Under the pieces are notes generated by a model. It did not search any database, was not told where the DNA came from, and was given only the letters and a program-made list of their open reading frames with translations. This document shows positions 1-6,951 of a DNA stretch of 16,640 bases, one piece after another. Position numbers and translations under genes: made by a program. The DNA comes from Planctomycetota bacterium (GTDB taxonomy: Bacteria > Planctomycetota > Phycisphaerae > Phycisphaerales > UBA1924): positions 1-16,640 of the forward strand of contig JAEYTB010000238.1 of assembly GCA_023434205.1 (NCBI GenBank). Reading direction: 5' to 3'. How positions within the stretch are numbered: the stretch's first letter is position 1; each line of letters opens with the position of its first letter.

Positions 1-2585
1 CACCACCGGAGCGGTCGCCGGGGGCGCCGGCGGGGCCGACGCAGGGTGGACCGGTGCAGGGTGGTCCCACGGGGGCGGAGCGGCGGGCTGAGCCGGCGCG
101 GGCGGTCGCGACGGAGGCGTCGCCGCGACCTGCTGCGCAGGCGGCGGTGAACGCGTTTGAGGGCGAGCCGATCTTTGCGCGAGATGGCATCGTGACGGTG
201 GCGCCGGGGCCGTCGGCGCACATCTCGGTGGAGCGGGGGGCTGAGGAGAACTCGATCATCGCAACCGGCGGGATCACGGTGCAGTACGAGGACCCGCGCC
301 AGCGCGTGGTGGTGATGAAGGCGCAGCGGGTGGTGATCTTCACGGACCCGGGGGACCTGGAGGAGACGGCCCGGCTGGGGGCGGAAACGGTGCGGGGCGT
401 GTTCCTCGAGGGCGGGGTGGTGGTGAGCGACGGGACGCAGACGATCCGCGCGCCGCACGTGTACTACGACCTCAAGACTAACCGTGGGATCATGCTCGAC
501 GCGGTGTACGAGACGTTCGACCCCAAGCGGCGGCTGCCGCTGTACGTGCGGGCGAAGGAGATCCGCCAGGAGGCGGCGCGGCAGTTTGTCGCCAAGCAGG
601 CGCGGTTCACGAATACCGCGTTCTTTGACCCCGAGCTGGCGATCGGCGCGACGCAGGTGAGGATTTCTCGTCAGCAGGACGTGGTCGAGGCGGACGTGCC
701 GGAGGGGGCTGTGCCGCCCGCCGCGGAGGCGGAGGAGCGGACGATTGTCGATGCGCGGAACATCACGCTGCAGCTGATGGGCGTGCCGGTGTTCTACTGG
801 CCGCGGTACAGCGGGGACCCTTCGACGTTCCCGATCCGGGACTTTCGGATCGAGAACCGGTCGGGGAGCGGCGGGGCGGTGCGGGCAACGCTCAACGCGT
901 ACGCGCTGCTGGGGCTGGCGCGGCCGCGGGACCTTGAGGTCGACCTGCTGACGGACTTCTATTTTGAGCGGGGCGCGGGGCTGGGGACGCGGGTCGCGTG
1001 GGACAAGCCGGGCAACACCGGGGGCGTGTACGCGTACGGGCTGCCCAGCGACCGGGGGACGGACATCCTCAAGCCGGGCACGCGGGTGAACCACGATGGC
1101 GAGTTCCGCGGCATGATCGTCGCGGAGGAGCGGCTGGCGCTCGGGAAGAACTGGACGCTGTTGGCCGAGGCGGCGAGCATCAGCGATCCCAACTTCATCG
1201 CGGGGTTTTTCTCGCAGATGGGCGAGAACTACCGGGAGTTCACGAACCGGGTGCGCGTGTCGCGGCGGGAGGCGAGCACGTACTTCTCGGCGGAGGCGAA
1301 GGCGACCTTCGACGACTTCCTGAGCAACGAGTATCTGCTGCAGAGCCAGGGGTACGCGGTGGACCGGCTGCCGGAGGGGTATTACGCGCGGCTGGGGGAC
1401 GACCTGCTCTCGGAGGTTGCACCGGGGCTGCTGACATGGAGCAGCGAGTACCGGCTGGGGCGGGTGGGTTTCTCGTTTGACGAGGTGGAGGCGCGGGAGC
1501 GGGGGTTCAGCCGGAACACGCTGTCGCAGCGGGCGTTCGGGATCAACTTCGACCAGAGCATCGGGCAGTCGCTGCGTGCCGCGGGGTTGTTTGAGAGCGC
1601 GGTGACGCGGGCGGACACGCGCCAGGAAGTGTCGGTGCAGACCAGCGTGGGGCCGGTGCAGGTGATGCCCTTCGCGGTGGGGCGGGTGACGTTCTGGGAT
1701 GACGAGTTCGAGGGCTTCTCGCCGGGCAACGACGACAACGTGCGGCTGTGGTCCGCGGCGGGGGTGCGGCTGGGGACGACGCTGCAGCACGTGTACGAGG
1801 GGGTGGACTCGCGGCTGCTGGACATCCACCGGATCCGGCACCTGGTGGAACCCAGCGCGACGGTGTGGTTCGCGGGGACGAACATCGAGGCGCGCGAGCT
1901 GCCGGTGTACGACTACGGGGTGGAGGGTGTGTCGGACGGGACGATGGTGAGGGCGGGGGTGACGCACACGTTCCAGACGCAGCGGGGCGGGCCGGGGCAG
2001 TGGCACAGCGTGGACCTGCTGCGGGTGAGCGTGGATTATGTGTACAGCAGCGAGGACGCGACGCGGAAGAGCCCGATCCCGCGGTTCTTTGACTACCGGC
2101 CGGAGCTGAGCAGCGCGGGCGAGTTCATCGTGCTGGACGCGGCCATGCGGCTGACGGACGCGACGACGCTGACGGGCGGGTTCACGTTTGATATTGACGC
2201 GGACCAGCAGGCGACGAGCAACGCGGGGCTGCTGGTGCGGCACTCGCCGGGGTTTGTGACGCTGGGCGAGGTGCGGTACGTGAACCCGCAGGACGCGACG
2301 TACCTGACGGTGGGGACGTCGTACGAGCTGACGGAGAAGTACGCCGCGGCCGTGGGGCTGACGTACGACGCGACGAGCGGGGGCTTTCAGTCCACGGCGG
2401 TGGAGCTGCGGCGGCGGTACTCAAGCCTGATGCTGGGGCTGAGCGTGTCGTACAACGACATATCGGGGGAGACGAGCTTCGGGGTCGTGTTCCAGCCGTA
2501 CGGCGCGGCGGGGGCGGGGCGGATCACGGGGTTGGGGTCGAACGACCCGATGTCGTCGGCGGGGGGGACGAGTTTCTGGCGGTGA
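1..2585 (+). CDS. lptD: LptD-like outer-membrane LPS assembly protein (5' end outside window)
   Basis: LptD is the outer-membrane beta-barrel that, with LptE, inserts lipopolysaccharide into the outer leaflet. The frame is open from base 3, so the true start lies upstream; the first start-type codon (GTG at 54) has no ribosome site and sits inside a Pro/Gly-rich stretch with a repeated QGGP. Counting from that GTG, residues about 55-240 look like the OstA/LptA-type jellyroll domain (GGITVQYEDPRQRVVVMKA; YVRAKEIRQ; ITLQLMGVPVFYWPRYSGDP). The remainder to residue 843 is a long run of alternating short strands rich in aromatic residues, as in the barrel, including an IRHLVEPSATVWF segment resembling the conserved LptD C-terminal region. 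No cysteine is visible, so the disulfides known from Enterobacteria cannot form in this part. It ends at TGA and converges on the lipoprotein gene at 3539-2655. Family assignment is by pattern; another OstA-fold barrel protein is possible. Confidence 0.8.
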   Translation, partial: PPERSPGAPAGPTQGGPVQGGPTGAERRAEPARAVATEASPRPAAQAAVNAFEGEPIFARDGIVTVAPGPSAHISVERGAEENSIIATGGITVQYEDPRQRVVVMKAQRVVIFTDPGDLEETARLGAETVRGVFLEGGVVVSDGTQTIRAPHVYYDLKTNRGIMLDAVYETFDPKRRLPLYVRAKEIRQEAARQFVAKQARFTNTAFFDPELAIGATQVRISRQQDVVEADVPEGAVPPAAEAEERTIVDARNITLQLMGVPVFYWPRYSGDPSTFPIRDFRIENRSGSGGAVRATLNAYALLGLARPRDLEVDLLTDFYFERGAGLGTRVAWDKPGNTGGVYAYGLPSDRGTDILKPGTRVNHDGEFRGMIVAEERLALGKNWTLLAEAASISDPNFIAGFFSQMGENYREFTNRVRVSRREASTYFSAEAKATFDDFLSNEYLLQSQGYAVDRLPEGYYARLGDDLLSEVAPGLLTWSSEYRLGRVGFSFDEVEARERGFSRNTLSQRAFGINFDQSIGQSLRAAGLFESAVTRADTRQEVSVQTSVGPVQVMPFAVGRVTFWDDEFEGFSPGNDDNVRLWSAAGVRLGTTLQHVYEGVDSRLLDIHRIRHLVEPSATVWFAGTNIEARELPVYDYGVEGVSDGTMVRAGVTHTFQTQRGGPGQWHSVDLLRVSVDYVYSSEDATRKSPIPRFFDYRPELSSAGEFIVLDAAMRLTDATTLTGGFTFDIDADQQATSNAGLLVRHSPGFVTLGEVRYVNPQDATYLTVGTSYELTEKYAAAVGLTYDATSGGFQSTAVELRRRYSSLMLGLSVSYNDISGETSFGVVFQPYGAAGAGRITGLGSNDPMSSAGGTSFWR

Positions 2586-2592
2586 GCGCGGT

Positions 2593-2613
2593 GTCCGCGG
2601 GAGAAAGGCGGAC
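2593..2613. terminator. Weak hairpin between convergent genes
   Basis: GTCCGC (2593-2598) pairs with GCGGAC (2608-2613) around a 9-base loop. An overlapping alternative stem is CGGAC (2609-2613) with GTCCG (2625-2629). It sits in the 69-base gap between two converging genes, where a shared terminator would be expected, but there is no T-run on either strand. It is a candidate only. Confidence 0.25.
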
Positions 2614-2654
2614 GGCCCGCGGCGGTCCGTATCGCTCCCTGACGGTCGCGGTTC

Positions 2655-3539
2655 TTATTTGCCCTGGGGTGCGGCCTCGGCGGCTTTGGCGGCCTTGGCT
2701 TCCTCGCGCTGGACTTCGTTCAGGCGCGAGTAGGCGAACACGGTGATCATGGCGGGCATGAAGGCCATCTCGCCGGCCTTGCGGGAGAGGTCGTCGATGG
2801 TGGCGACGCGGCCGGCCTGGACCTCCTTGGTGAGGTCGATGATCATGTTGTCGAACACGGCGATGAGGCCGCCCCAGATCTCGAACTCTTTCTGGGTCTT
2901 GGGGAAGATGCGGTTGAGGCCGGGGATGTTGGTGGGCAGGACAAAGTACCACTGGCCGTCGCGCACATCGCGCTTCATGACCAGGCCCAGGGGGGCGAGG
3001 GCGGGCTTGCCGTCCCAGAGCACGGCGACGGAGTCGTCGGTGAGGAACTCGGTGGAGAGGCGCTGCTCGGACTGCTCGATCCACGCGTAGGGGTCGGCGA
3101 AGAGCTGCTTCATCGAGGCGTCGAAGGAGTCGCGGAGCTGGTTGGGGTTGCTGGGGGCGGCGGGGGTGCGGGCGCCGATGGAGACGCTGCCGCGGCGTCG
3201 CTGCGTGGAGAGGGCCTGGGAAAGGAAGGAGCTGGACTTGCCGCTCTTGGCGGCGGCCTCGGCCTGGTCGCGGAGCTTCTTGACGTCCTCGGGGAACTTC
3301 TCGTTGACGGCAAGGCCGAGCTTCTGGAGGTTGCCCAGGAGGCGGCCGGTGCGGTTGAGCAGGCGGCGCATGTCCTGGTTTTCGGCGTAGATGAACCGGG
3401 TGAGCTTGTCGGCGCGTCCCTTCTCGACGCACTCGCGCATCATGGAGATGGTGTTCTCGGGGGTGTCGTGCTTGTCCTCGCAGGCGGGAAGGAGGAGCGC
3501 GGCGAGGGCGAGCAGGAGGATGGTGAGTCGGGAGGTCAC
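2655..3539 (-). CDS. Uncharacterised lipoprotein, 294 aa
   Basis: The protein begins with a short basic segment, a Leu/Ala-rich hydrophobic core and a lipobox LPAC with Cys20. This predicts cleavage by signal peptidase II and lipid anchoring in the envelope. After the Cys comes a mostly helical, charged domain (NTISMMRECVEKGRADKL; RRLLNRTGRLLGNLQKLGL), a Ser/Thr-rich middle (about 112-150), and an alpha/beta part about 155-225 that includes SVAVLWDGKPALAP and DGQWYFVLPTNIPGL. The last helices end in an Ala/Lys/Glu-rich tail. I do not recognise the family; DGQWYF suggests a small-ligand or substrate-handling fold but gives no function. The start is GTG at 3539-3537, chosen because the signal peptide begins there; the preceding mRNA is ACTCCCCC and not a Shine-Dalgarno sequence. 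It lies 69 bases downstream of nuoC on the same strand and may be co-transcribed. Confidence 0.8.
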   Translation of the reverse strand: MTSRLTILLLALAALLLPACEDKHDTPENTISMMRECVEKGRADKLTRFIYAENQDMRRLLNRTGRLLGNLQKLGLAVNEKFPEDVKKLRDQAEAAAKSGKSSSFLSQALSTQRRRGSVSIGARTPAAPSNPNQLRDSFDASMKQLFADPYAWIEQSEQRLSTEFLTDDSVAVLWDGKPALAPLGLVMKRDVRDGQWYFVLPTNIPGLNRIFPKTQKEFEIWGGLIAVFDNMIIDLTKEVQAGRVATIDDLSRKAGEMAFMPAMITVFAYSRLNEVQREEAKAAKAAEAAPQGK

Positions 3540-3553
3540 GGGGGAGTTCTGGG

Positions 3554-3576
3554 CACGGCCCGAGGACGGGCCCGTG
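3554..3576 (-). other. Stem-loop in the nuoC-lipoprotein gap
   Basis: CACGG (3554-3558) pairs with CCGTG (3572-3576), and CCCG (3559-3562) with CGGG (3567-3570), leaving one bulged C and a 4-base loop. No T-run follows on the minus strand. It could reduce read-through or stabilise an mRNA end. Chance is possible at this GC content. Confidence 0.25.
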
Positions 3577-3608
3577 GCACCCTGTGGTACGTGCAGCGGG
3601 CGGCGGTG

Positions 3609-4184
3609 TTACGAGGAGGTGCGGTCGACGATGCGGTAGGCCTCGCGTTCGCCCCTGCCGCGGACGGGGTAGTCCTTGCGGAGGGGGTGGGCGGGGTAGG
3701 CCTCCCAGAGGAGGATGCGGCGGAGGTCGGGGTGGTTGCGGAAGCGGATGCCGAACATGTCGAAGACCTCGCGCTCGGGCCACTCGGCCCCGGGCCAGAG
3801 GTCGCAGACGGAGTCGAGGACCAGGGCGGGGTCGTTCTCGATGCCGTCGGTGGGCAGGCTGGCGTTGAGGAAGGTCTTGACGAAGAAGCGGTCGGTGCGT
3901 GCGTGGGAGCAGAGGTTCCAGAAGACGCAGAAGCGGCCGGGGGTTGGGGCGGGGTAGTTGAGGTAGTCGATGCCGCCGACATCGGAGAGGAAGTTGAAGT
4001 CGCAGCGCGGGTCGGACTTGAGGAAGGCGAGGACATCGTGGGCGTCGTGGGGTTCGACGATGAGCGTGGACTGGGCGCGGAACTCGGCCGCGCGGAGTTT
4101 CCTGGATGGGAACGCCTCCTTGACGACCTTGAAGACGGGGTGGTCGAGGCTGGAGACGGGGGTGGTGGGCTGGGTGTCGGGCAT
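3609..4184 (-). CDS. nuoC: NADH-quinone oxidoreductase subunit C (NuoC, 30 kDa type)
   Basis: NuoC is a hydrophilic subunit of the complex I connecting arm on the cytoplasmic face and contacts NuoD and NuoB. The 191-aa protein has the family's two hallmark segments: WPGAEWPEREVFDMFGIRF (about 130-148), containing the ExxxxDMFGI signature, and HPLRKDYPVRG (166-176). The upstream part (DFNFLSDVGGIDYLNYP, about 62-78) also fits the 30-kDa domain. The length suits a stand-alone NuoC and not a NuoCD fusion. The ATG at 4184 has no Shine-Dalgarno sequence; the bases just before it read CTCCTACCT. The oddity is context: nuoB and nuoD normally flank nuoC, but here the neighbours are an unknown protein 18 bases upstream and an unknown lipoprotein downstream. 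Confidence 0.93.
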   Translation of the reverse strand: MPDTQPTTPVSSLDHPVFKVVKEAFPSRKLRAAEFRAQSTLIVEPHDAHDVLAFLKSDPRCDFNFLSDVGGIDYLNYPAPTPGRFCVFWNLCSHARTDRFFVKTFLNASLPTDGIENDPALVLDSVCDLWPGAEWPEREVFDMFGIRFRNHPDLRRILLWEAYPAHPLRKDYPVRGRGEREAYRIVDRTSS

Positions 4185-4202
4185 AGGTAGGAGTGTAGGG
4201 AT

Positions 4203-4853
4203 TCAGGGGGCGAGGAGTGCCTTCTGGGCGGGGAGGTCGGCGTCGAGGAGCACCACCGGGCCGGGGTGGCCGGCCTGACGCCAGGCGCGGAGGAGCAGCG
4301 GGGTGAGCGGCCCGGCGCCCAGGGGCGCGGGCGTGAGGCTGTCCGGCGTTGGGATGGCATCGCACAGCAGCGTCGCCCAGCGGGCGGGGTGGCCGGCGAG
4401 CGATTCGAACATGCGGGCGAGGTGGTCCTCGGCCTGCGGGGTCATCGCGGGCGTGAGCATGGAGATGGGGTCGAAGAGGAACCGCCACGGGCGGGCGCGG
4501 TCCTGCGCTGCGGTGAGGAAGGCCCGGAGCGAGGGGACATCGGAGACCGCGGCGAGGGCGGTGGGCCAGAGGCAGAGCGGCGCGTTCGGGGCGGCGGCCT
4601 CAAGGCTCTGAACCAGGGCGTGGAACTGGGCGCGGGGGCCGGGGAGCCACGCTGGGGTGTCGGCGTCCGCGGGCGCGCGGAGGATGAGCGTGCCGGTGAA
4701 CGTGGGCGCAAGTGACTGGATGTGCTGGGGTTCGATGATGGTCGCGGCGTCGGCTGCGGGCGGGGAGGGTGTGGCGTGGGCCGAGTTTTCGGGTCCGATA
4801 GCCCCGAAGGCCGATGTACCGGGCTGGGCGTGGCGGAGCACACGTACCTGCAT
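4203..4853 (-). CDS. Hypothetical protein, 216 aa, upstream of nuoC
   Basis: I do not recognise this protein. It is soluble in appearance, with no signal peptide or membrane helix, and rich in Ala, Pro and Leu. A low-complexity stretch near residues 20-40 is followed by alternating strand/helix segments (TGTLILRAPAD; APLCLWPTALAAV; RPWRFLFDPISML; RWATLLCDAIP; GPVVLLDADLP). The spacing of hydrophobic strands ending in D or N faintly resembles a TIM-barrel of the sugar-isomerase/endonuclease IV type, but no metal-ligand set is evident, so I make no functional call. The start is supported by GAGG 6 bases before the ATG. It is the first gene of the leftward run with nuoC (18-base gap) and is divergent from the small gene at 5006, with a 152-base shared upstream region in which I see no convincing promoter. 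Confidence 0.65.
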   Translation of the reverse strand: MQVRVLRHAQPGTSAFGAIGPENSAHATPSPPAADAATIIEPQHIQSLAPTFTGTLILRAPADADTPAWLPGPRAQFHALVQSLEAAAPNAPLCLWPTALAAVSDVPSLRAFLTAAQDRARPWRFLFDPISMLTPAMTPQAEDHLARMFESLAGHPARWATLLCDAIPTPDSLTPAPLGAGPLTPLLLRAWRQAGHPGPVVLLDADLPAQKALLAP

Positions 4854-5005
4854 TCACAACCTCATGGAAGGGGTGCGGCCCGGCACAAGGATTGCGTCGG
4901 GCAGGGCACGTCCGGCTCGGGTTCCCGGGTCTGGGCGCGGTGGCGTTTGCGCTCCGCGGCCAGCGGTCCCTGTGCCGGCAGGGTAGCAGCACGGAGGCTT
5001 GGTCG

Positions 5006-5257
5006 ATGATCAGCAGCGACGCTCGGCAGGGCCATCTGCTCCAGCAGGAGCGGCGGCCCGCGTTCCTTTCGCGTGCCCAGCTTATGGAACGGATCGTGCA
5101 GCTGAACCCCACGGCGACGCCGGAGTTTCTGGCGGGCTTCTCGGAGGGGTCGCTGGCGCACTACCTGGAGCACCTGAGCGTGATGGACGAGCCCACAACG
5201 CCGTGGGTGAGGAAGGGGATCGCGCCGGCGATCGTCCGGCGCGAGCCGGTTGAATGA
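5006..5257 (+). CDS. Small helical protein, 83 aa, unknown function
   Basis: The frame is open from 4814, but the start is placed at ATG 5006 because GGAGG (4993-4997) lies 8 bases before it, the best ribosome site in the area. The upstream part also overlaps the divergent gene's leader. The protein is soluble and largely helical, with a core of the form LMERIVQLNPTATPEFLAGF (residues 26-45) followed by LAHYLEHL and a TTPWVRKG segment. The pattern 'I..LNPTA..FL..F....L..YL.HL' looks like a conserved compact helical domain and resembles small proteins I associate with planctomycetes, but I cannot name a family or role. The next gene on the strand starts 168 bases downstream, after a structured leader. 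Confidence 0.7.
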   Translation: MISSDARQGHLLQQERRPAFLSRAQLMERIVQLNPTATPEFLAGFSEGSLAHYLEHLSVMDEPTTPWVRKGIAPAIVRREPVE

Positions 5258-5319
5258 GTTTGATGAAAGTCCCCAGGTCGAGTGATTTGGGGTGTCGGGA
5301 ATGACGATTGTGACGGGGG

Positions 5320-5411
5320 CGCGGCGTGTCGCCGCGGCTTCAAGTTGGCCCGGGTTGCGGTCCGATAAGACGGACCACGGGCCGACGGCAAACGTTCCGC
5401 ACGGCGCGTGC
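5320..5411 (+). promoter_or_regulatory. Structured leader and possible promoter of the TolB-like gene
   Basis: Three hairpins precede the ATG at 5426. The first is CGCGGCG/CGCCGCG (5320-5326 with 5330-5336, loop TGT). The second is a nested pair, GGCCCG (5347-5352) with CGGGCC (5378-5383), enclosing GGTCCG (5359-5364) with CGGACC (5371-5376), loop ATAAGA. The third is GCACG/CGTGC (5399-5403 with 5407-5411). TCAAGTTG (5340-5347) followed by TCCGATAA (5361-5368) resembles a sigma-28 promoter (TAAAGTTT then GCCGATAA), but the 13-base gap is 2 longer than the usual 11. The -10-like ATAA falls in the loop of the inner hairpin, so the site may act as DNA or as RNA, not clearly both. Confidence 0.4.
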
Positions 5412-5425
5412 AGAAGTGGACTCTT

Positions 5426-6853
5426 ATGAAGACGAATCAGAACCGGCTTGCGCAGTTCGTGGCCCTGGCTGGGGCGGTGGCGGTGGTCTCGGGCTGCGGG
5501 TCGTCGCCCAAGAAGGCGGCGCGGCCGCAGTTCAGGACCCCGCCGGTGGCGGCTGAGCCGGTGGGCGGGTCCCCCACTGCTGCTGAGAACCCGTTGGCGA
5601 AGGCCCTCAACAGCGGGCCCGTCACGGGCGACGTCACGACGGCGCGCCCGAGCGCAACACCCGCCCAGAACGTGGGGAGGCCGCCGGTGAACCTGTCGCT
5701 GGTGGCGGTGGAGCTGCCGCGGCCGAAGGGGAATGTGAAGGAGGCCGCACGCGAGAAGCGGTCGGTGGCGTCGTTCTCGCTGGCAACGGCGGGGATCGAT
5801 GAAGCCGGGGAGCAGGACCTGAGCCCGGTGATCACGGGGGTGAGCCGCGTGACGTTCGCGGAGGAGGGGTCGGACTTTGACCCGTGCGTGTCGCGGGATG
5901 GTGGGACGCTGGTGTTCGCGAGCACGCAGCACCGGCAGAACTCGGACATTTACATGAAGCGGACGGACAGCCGCGTGGTGACGCAGCTGACGAACGACCC
6001 GGGGCAGGACGCGATGCCGGCGATCAGCCCGGACGGGACGAAGATCGCGTTCGCGAGCGACCGTGCGGGGAACTGGGACATTTACGTGATGCCCGTGGGG
6101 GGTGGCCGCGCGGTGCAGGTGACCAACGACCTGGCGGACGATGTGAACCCCTCGTGGTCGCCCGATGGGCGGCACCTGGTGTACTCGCGCCAGGGGCTTT
6201 CGAGCGGGCGCTGGGAGATGTGGGTGACGGACGTCGCCAACCCGGCGATCGCAAACTTCATCGGGTACGGGCTGCTGCCGCAGTGGTGCCCTGTGCCGGG
6301 GACGGGGAGCAACGGCGCGGACCGGATCCTGTACCAGCTCGGGCGAGAGCGCGGGCGGCGGACCTTCAGCCTGTGGACCGTGGACCTGCTGGGCGGGACG
6401 ACGGGCAACGCGACGGAGATCGCCACCAGCGGCGAAACGGCGCTGATCGACCCTTCGTGGAGCCCGGATGGGCGTTGGGTGGTGTACACCGAGGTGCCCG
6501 TGAGCGGTGCCGCGGACGGGTCGGAGCGGCCCGCGTGGGCGACGCTGTGGATGATCTCGACCGAGGGCGAGGCGAAGGTTCGGCTGACGGGCGGCACCGG
6601 CCTGGCCATCAGCCCGACGTGGGCGGCGAACAACCGGCTGTTCTTCGTGAGCGACCGGTCGGGCGCGGACAACATCTGGTCTTTGGACCTGTCACCGGCG
6701 GTGCGGTCGGCGCACGCGACGCTGCGGCCGGATGATGTGAGCCACCCGATCGCGAGCACACCGCCGGCCCTCACCACCGTGACGAACCCGGCGCAGCCGC
6801 CGGTGCAGGCGCAGCCGATCGTGAACGTGCCGGACCCGTTCGTGCCGCAGTAA
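5426..6853 (+). CDS. Lipoprotein with TolB-type beta-propeller, 475 aa
   Basis: Residues 1-23 form a signal peptide ending in lipobox VSGC (Cys24), predicting a lipid-anchored envelope protein. A Pro/Ala-rich linker (about 28-135) follows. From about 150 there are PD40/WD40-like blades typical of TolB: an SDFDPCVSRDGGTLVFAS blade near 150-168, AISPDGTKIAFASDR (199-213), SWSPDGRHLVYSR (243-255), SWSPDGRWVVYTE (344-356) and SPTWAANNRLFFVSDRSG (396-413). E. coli TolB is a soluble periplasmic protein that binds Pal through its propeller; here the propeller is tethered by a lipid and the N-terminal alpha/beta domain is absent. ATG 5426 was chosen over the GTG at 5408 because the signal peptide begins with MKTNQNR; only a weak GTGGA precedes it. 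It is followed 98 bases later by a lipoprotein that looks like a TolB N-domain. Another PD40 lipoprotein role is possible. Confidence 0.85.
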   Translation: MKTNQNRLAQFVALAGAVAVVSGCGSSPKKAARPQFRTPPVAAEPVGGSPTAAENPLAKALNSGPVTGDVTTARPSATPAQNVGRPPVNLSLVAVELPRPKGNVKEAAREKRSVASFSLATAGIDEAGEQDLSPVITGVSRVTFAEEGSDFDPCVSRDGGTLVFASTQHRQNSDIYMKRTDSRVVTQLTNDPGQDAMPAISPDGTKIAFASDRAGNWDIYVMPVGGGRAVQVTNDLADDVNPSWSPDGRHLVYSRQGLSSGRWEMWVTDVANPAIANFIGYGLLPQWCPVPGTGSNGADRILYQLGRERGRRTFSLWTVDLLGGTTGNATEIATSGETALIDPSWSPDGRWVVYTEVPVSGAADGSERPAWATLWMISTEGEAKVRLTGGTGLAISPTWAANNRLFFVSDRSGADNIWSLDLSPAVRSAHATLRPDDVSHPIASTPPALTTVTNPAQPPVQAQPIVNVPDPFVPQ

Positions 6854-6864
6854 GTGAGTCCATC

Positions 6865-6895
6865 CCGCCGCGGGGCCGGAAGGCGCCGCGGGCGG
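6865..6895 (+). terminator. GC-rich stem-loop after the TolB-like gene
   Basis: CCGC (6865-6868) pairs with GCGG (6892-6895). CGCGG (6869-6873) pairs with CCGCG (6886-6890). GCC (6875-6877) pairs with GGC (6882-6884), and G6891 is bulged. It begins 11 bases after the stop codon and is followed only by ATTTC, so it is a weak terminator or an mRNA-end stabiliser. Confidence 0.4.
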
Positions 6896-6915
6896 ATTTC
6901 GGAGAACACGGCGAG

Positions 6916-6932
6916 GCGTGCAGGAAGCACGC
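6916..6932 (+). promoter_or_regulatory. Leader hairpin with AGGAA loop
   Basis: GCGTGC (6916-6921) pairs perfectly with GCACGC (6927-6932) around the loop AGGAA, 19 bases before the next ATG. A GGA exposed in a hairpin loop is the known target form of CsrA/RsmA. Related hairpins occur at 7829-7854 and 14956-14970. Regulation is inferred and not shown. Confidence 0.35.
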
Positions 6933-6951
6933 GGCGAAGGCAGGGAGGCCT

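Noticed and set aside
2524..4488. A 654-aa open frame on the minus strand
   Set aside because: It is Arg/Pro/His-rich and runs out of frame through nuoC and the lipoprotein, both recognisable in another frame.
4781..4801. CCGAGTTT...TCCGATAG as a second sigma-28 promoter
   Set aside because: The boxes are only 13 bases apart start to start, the -35 match is poor, and the site is inside a coding region.
4814..5005. N-terminal extension of the small gene starting at 4814
   Set aside because: The extension overlaps the divergent gene and has shadow-like composition; a good GGAGG precedes the ATG at 5006.
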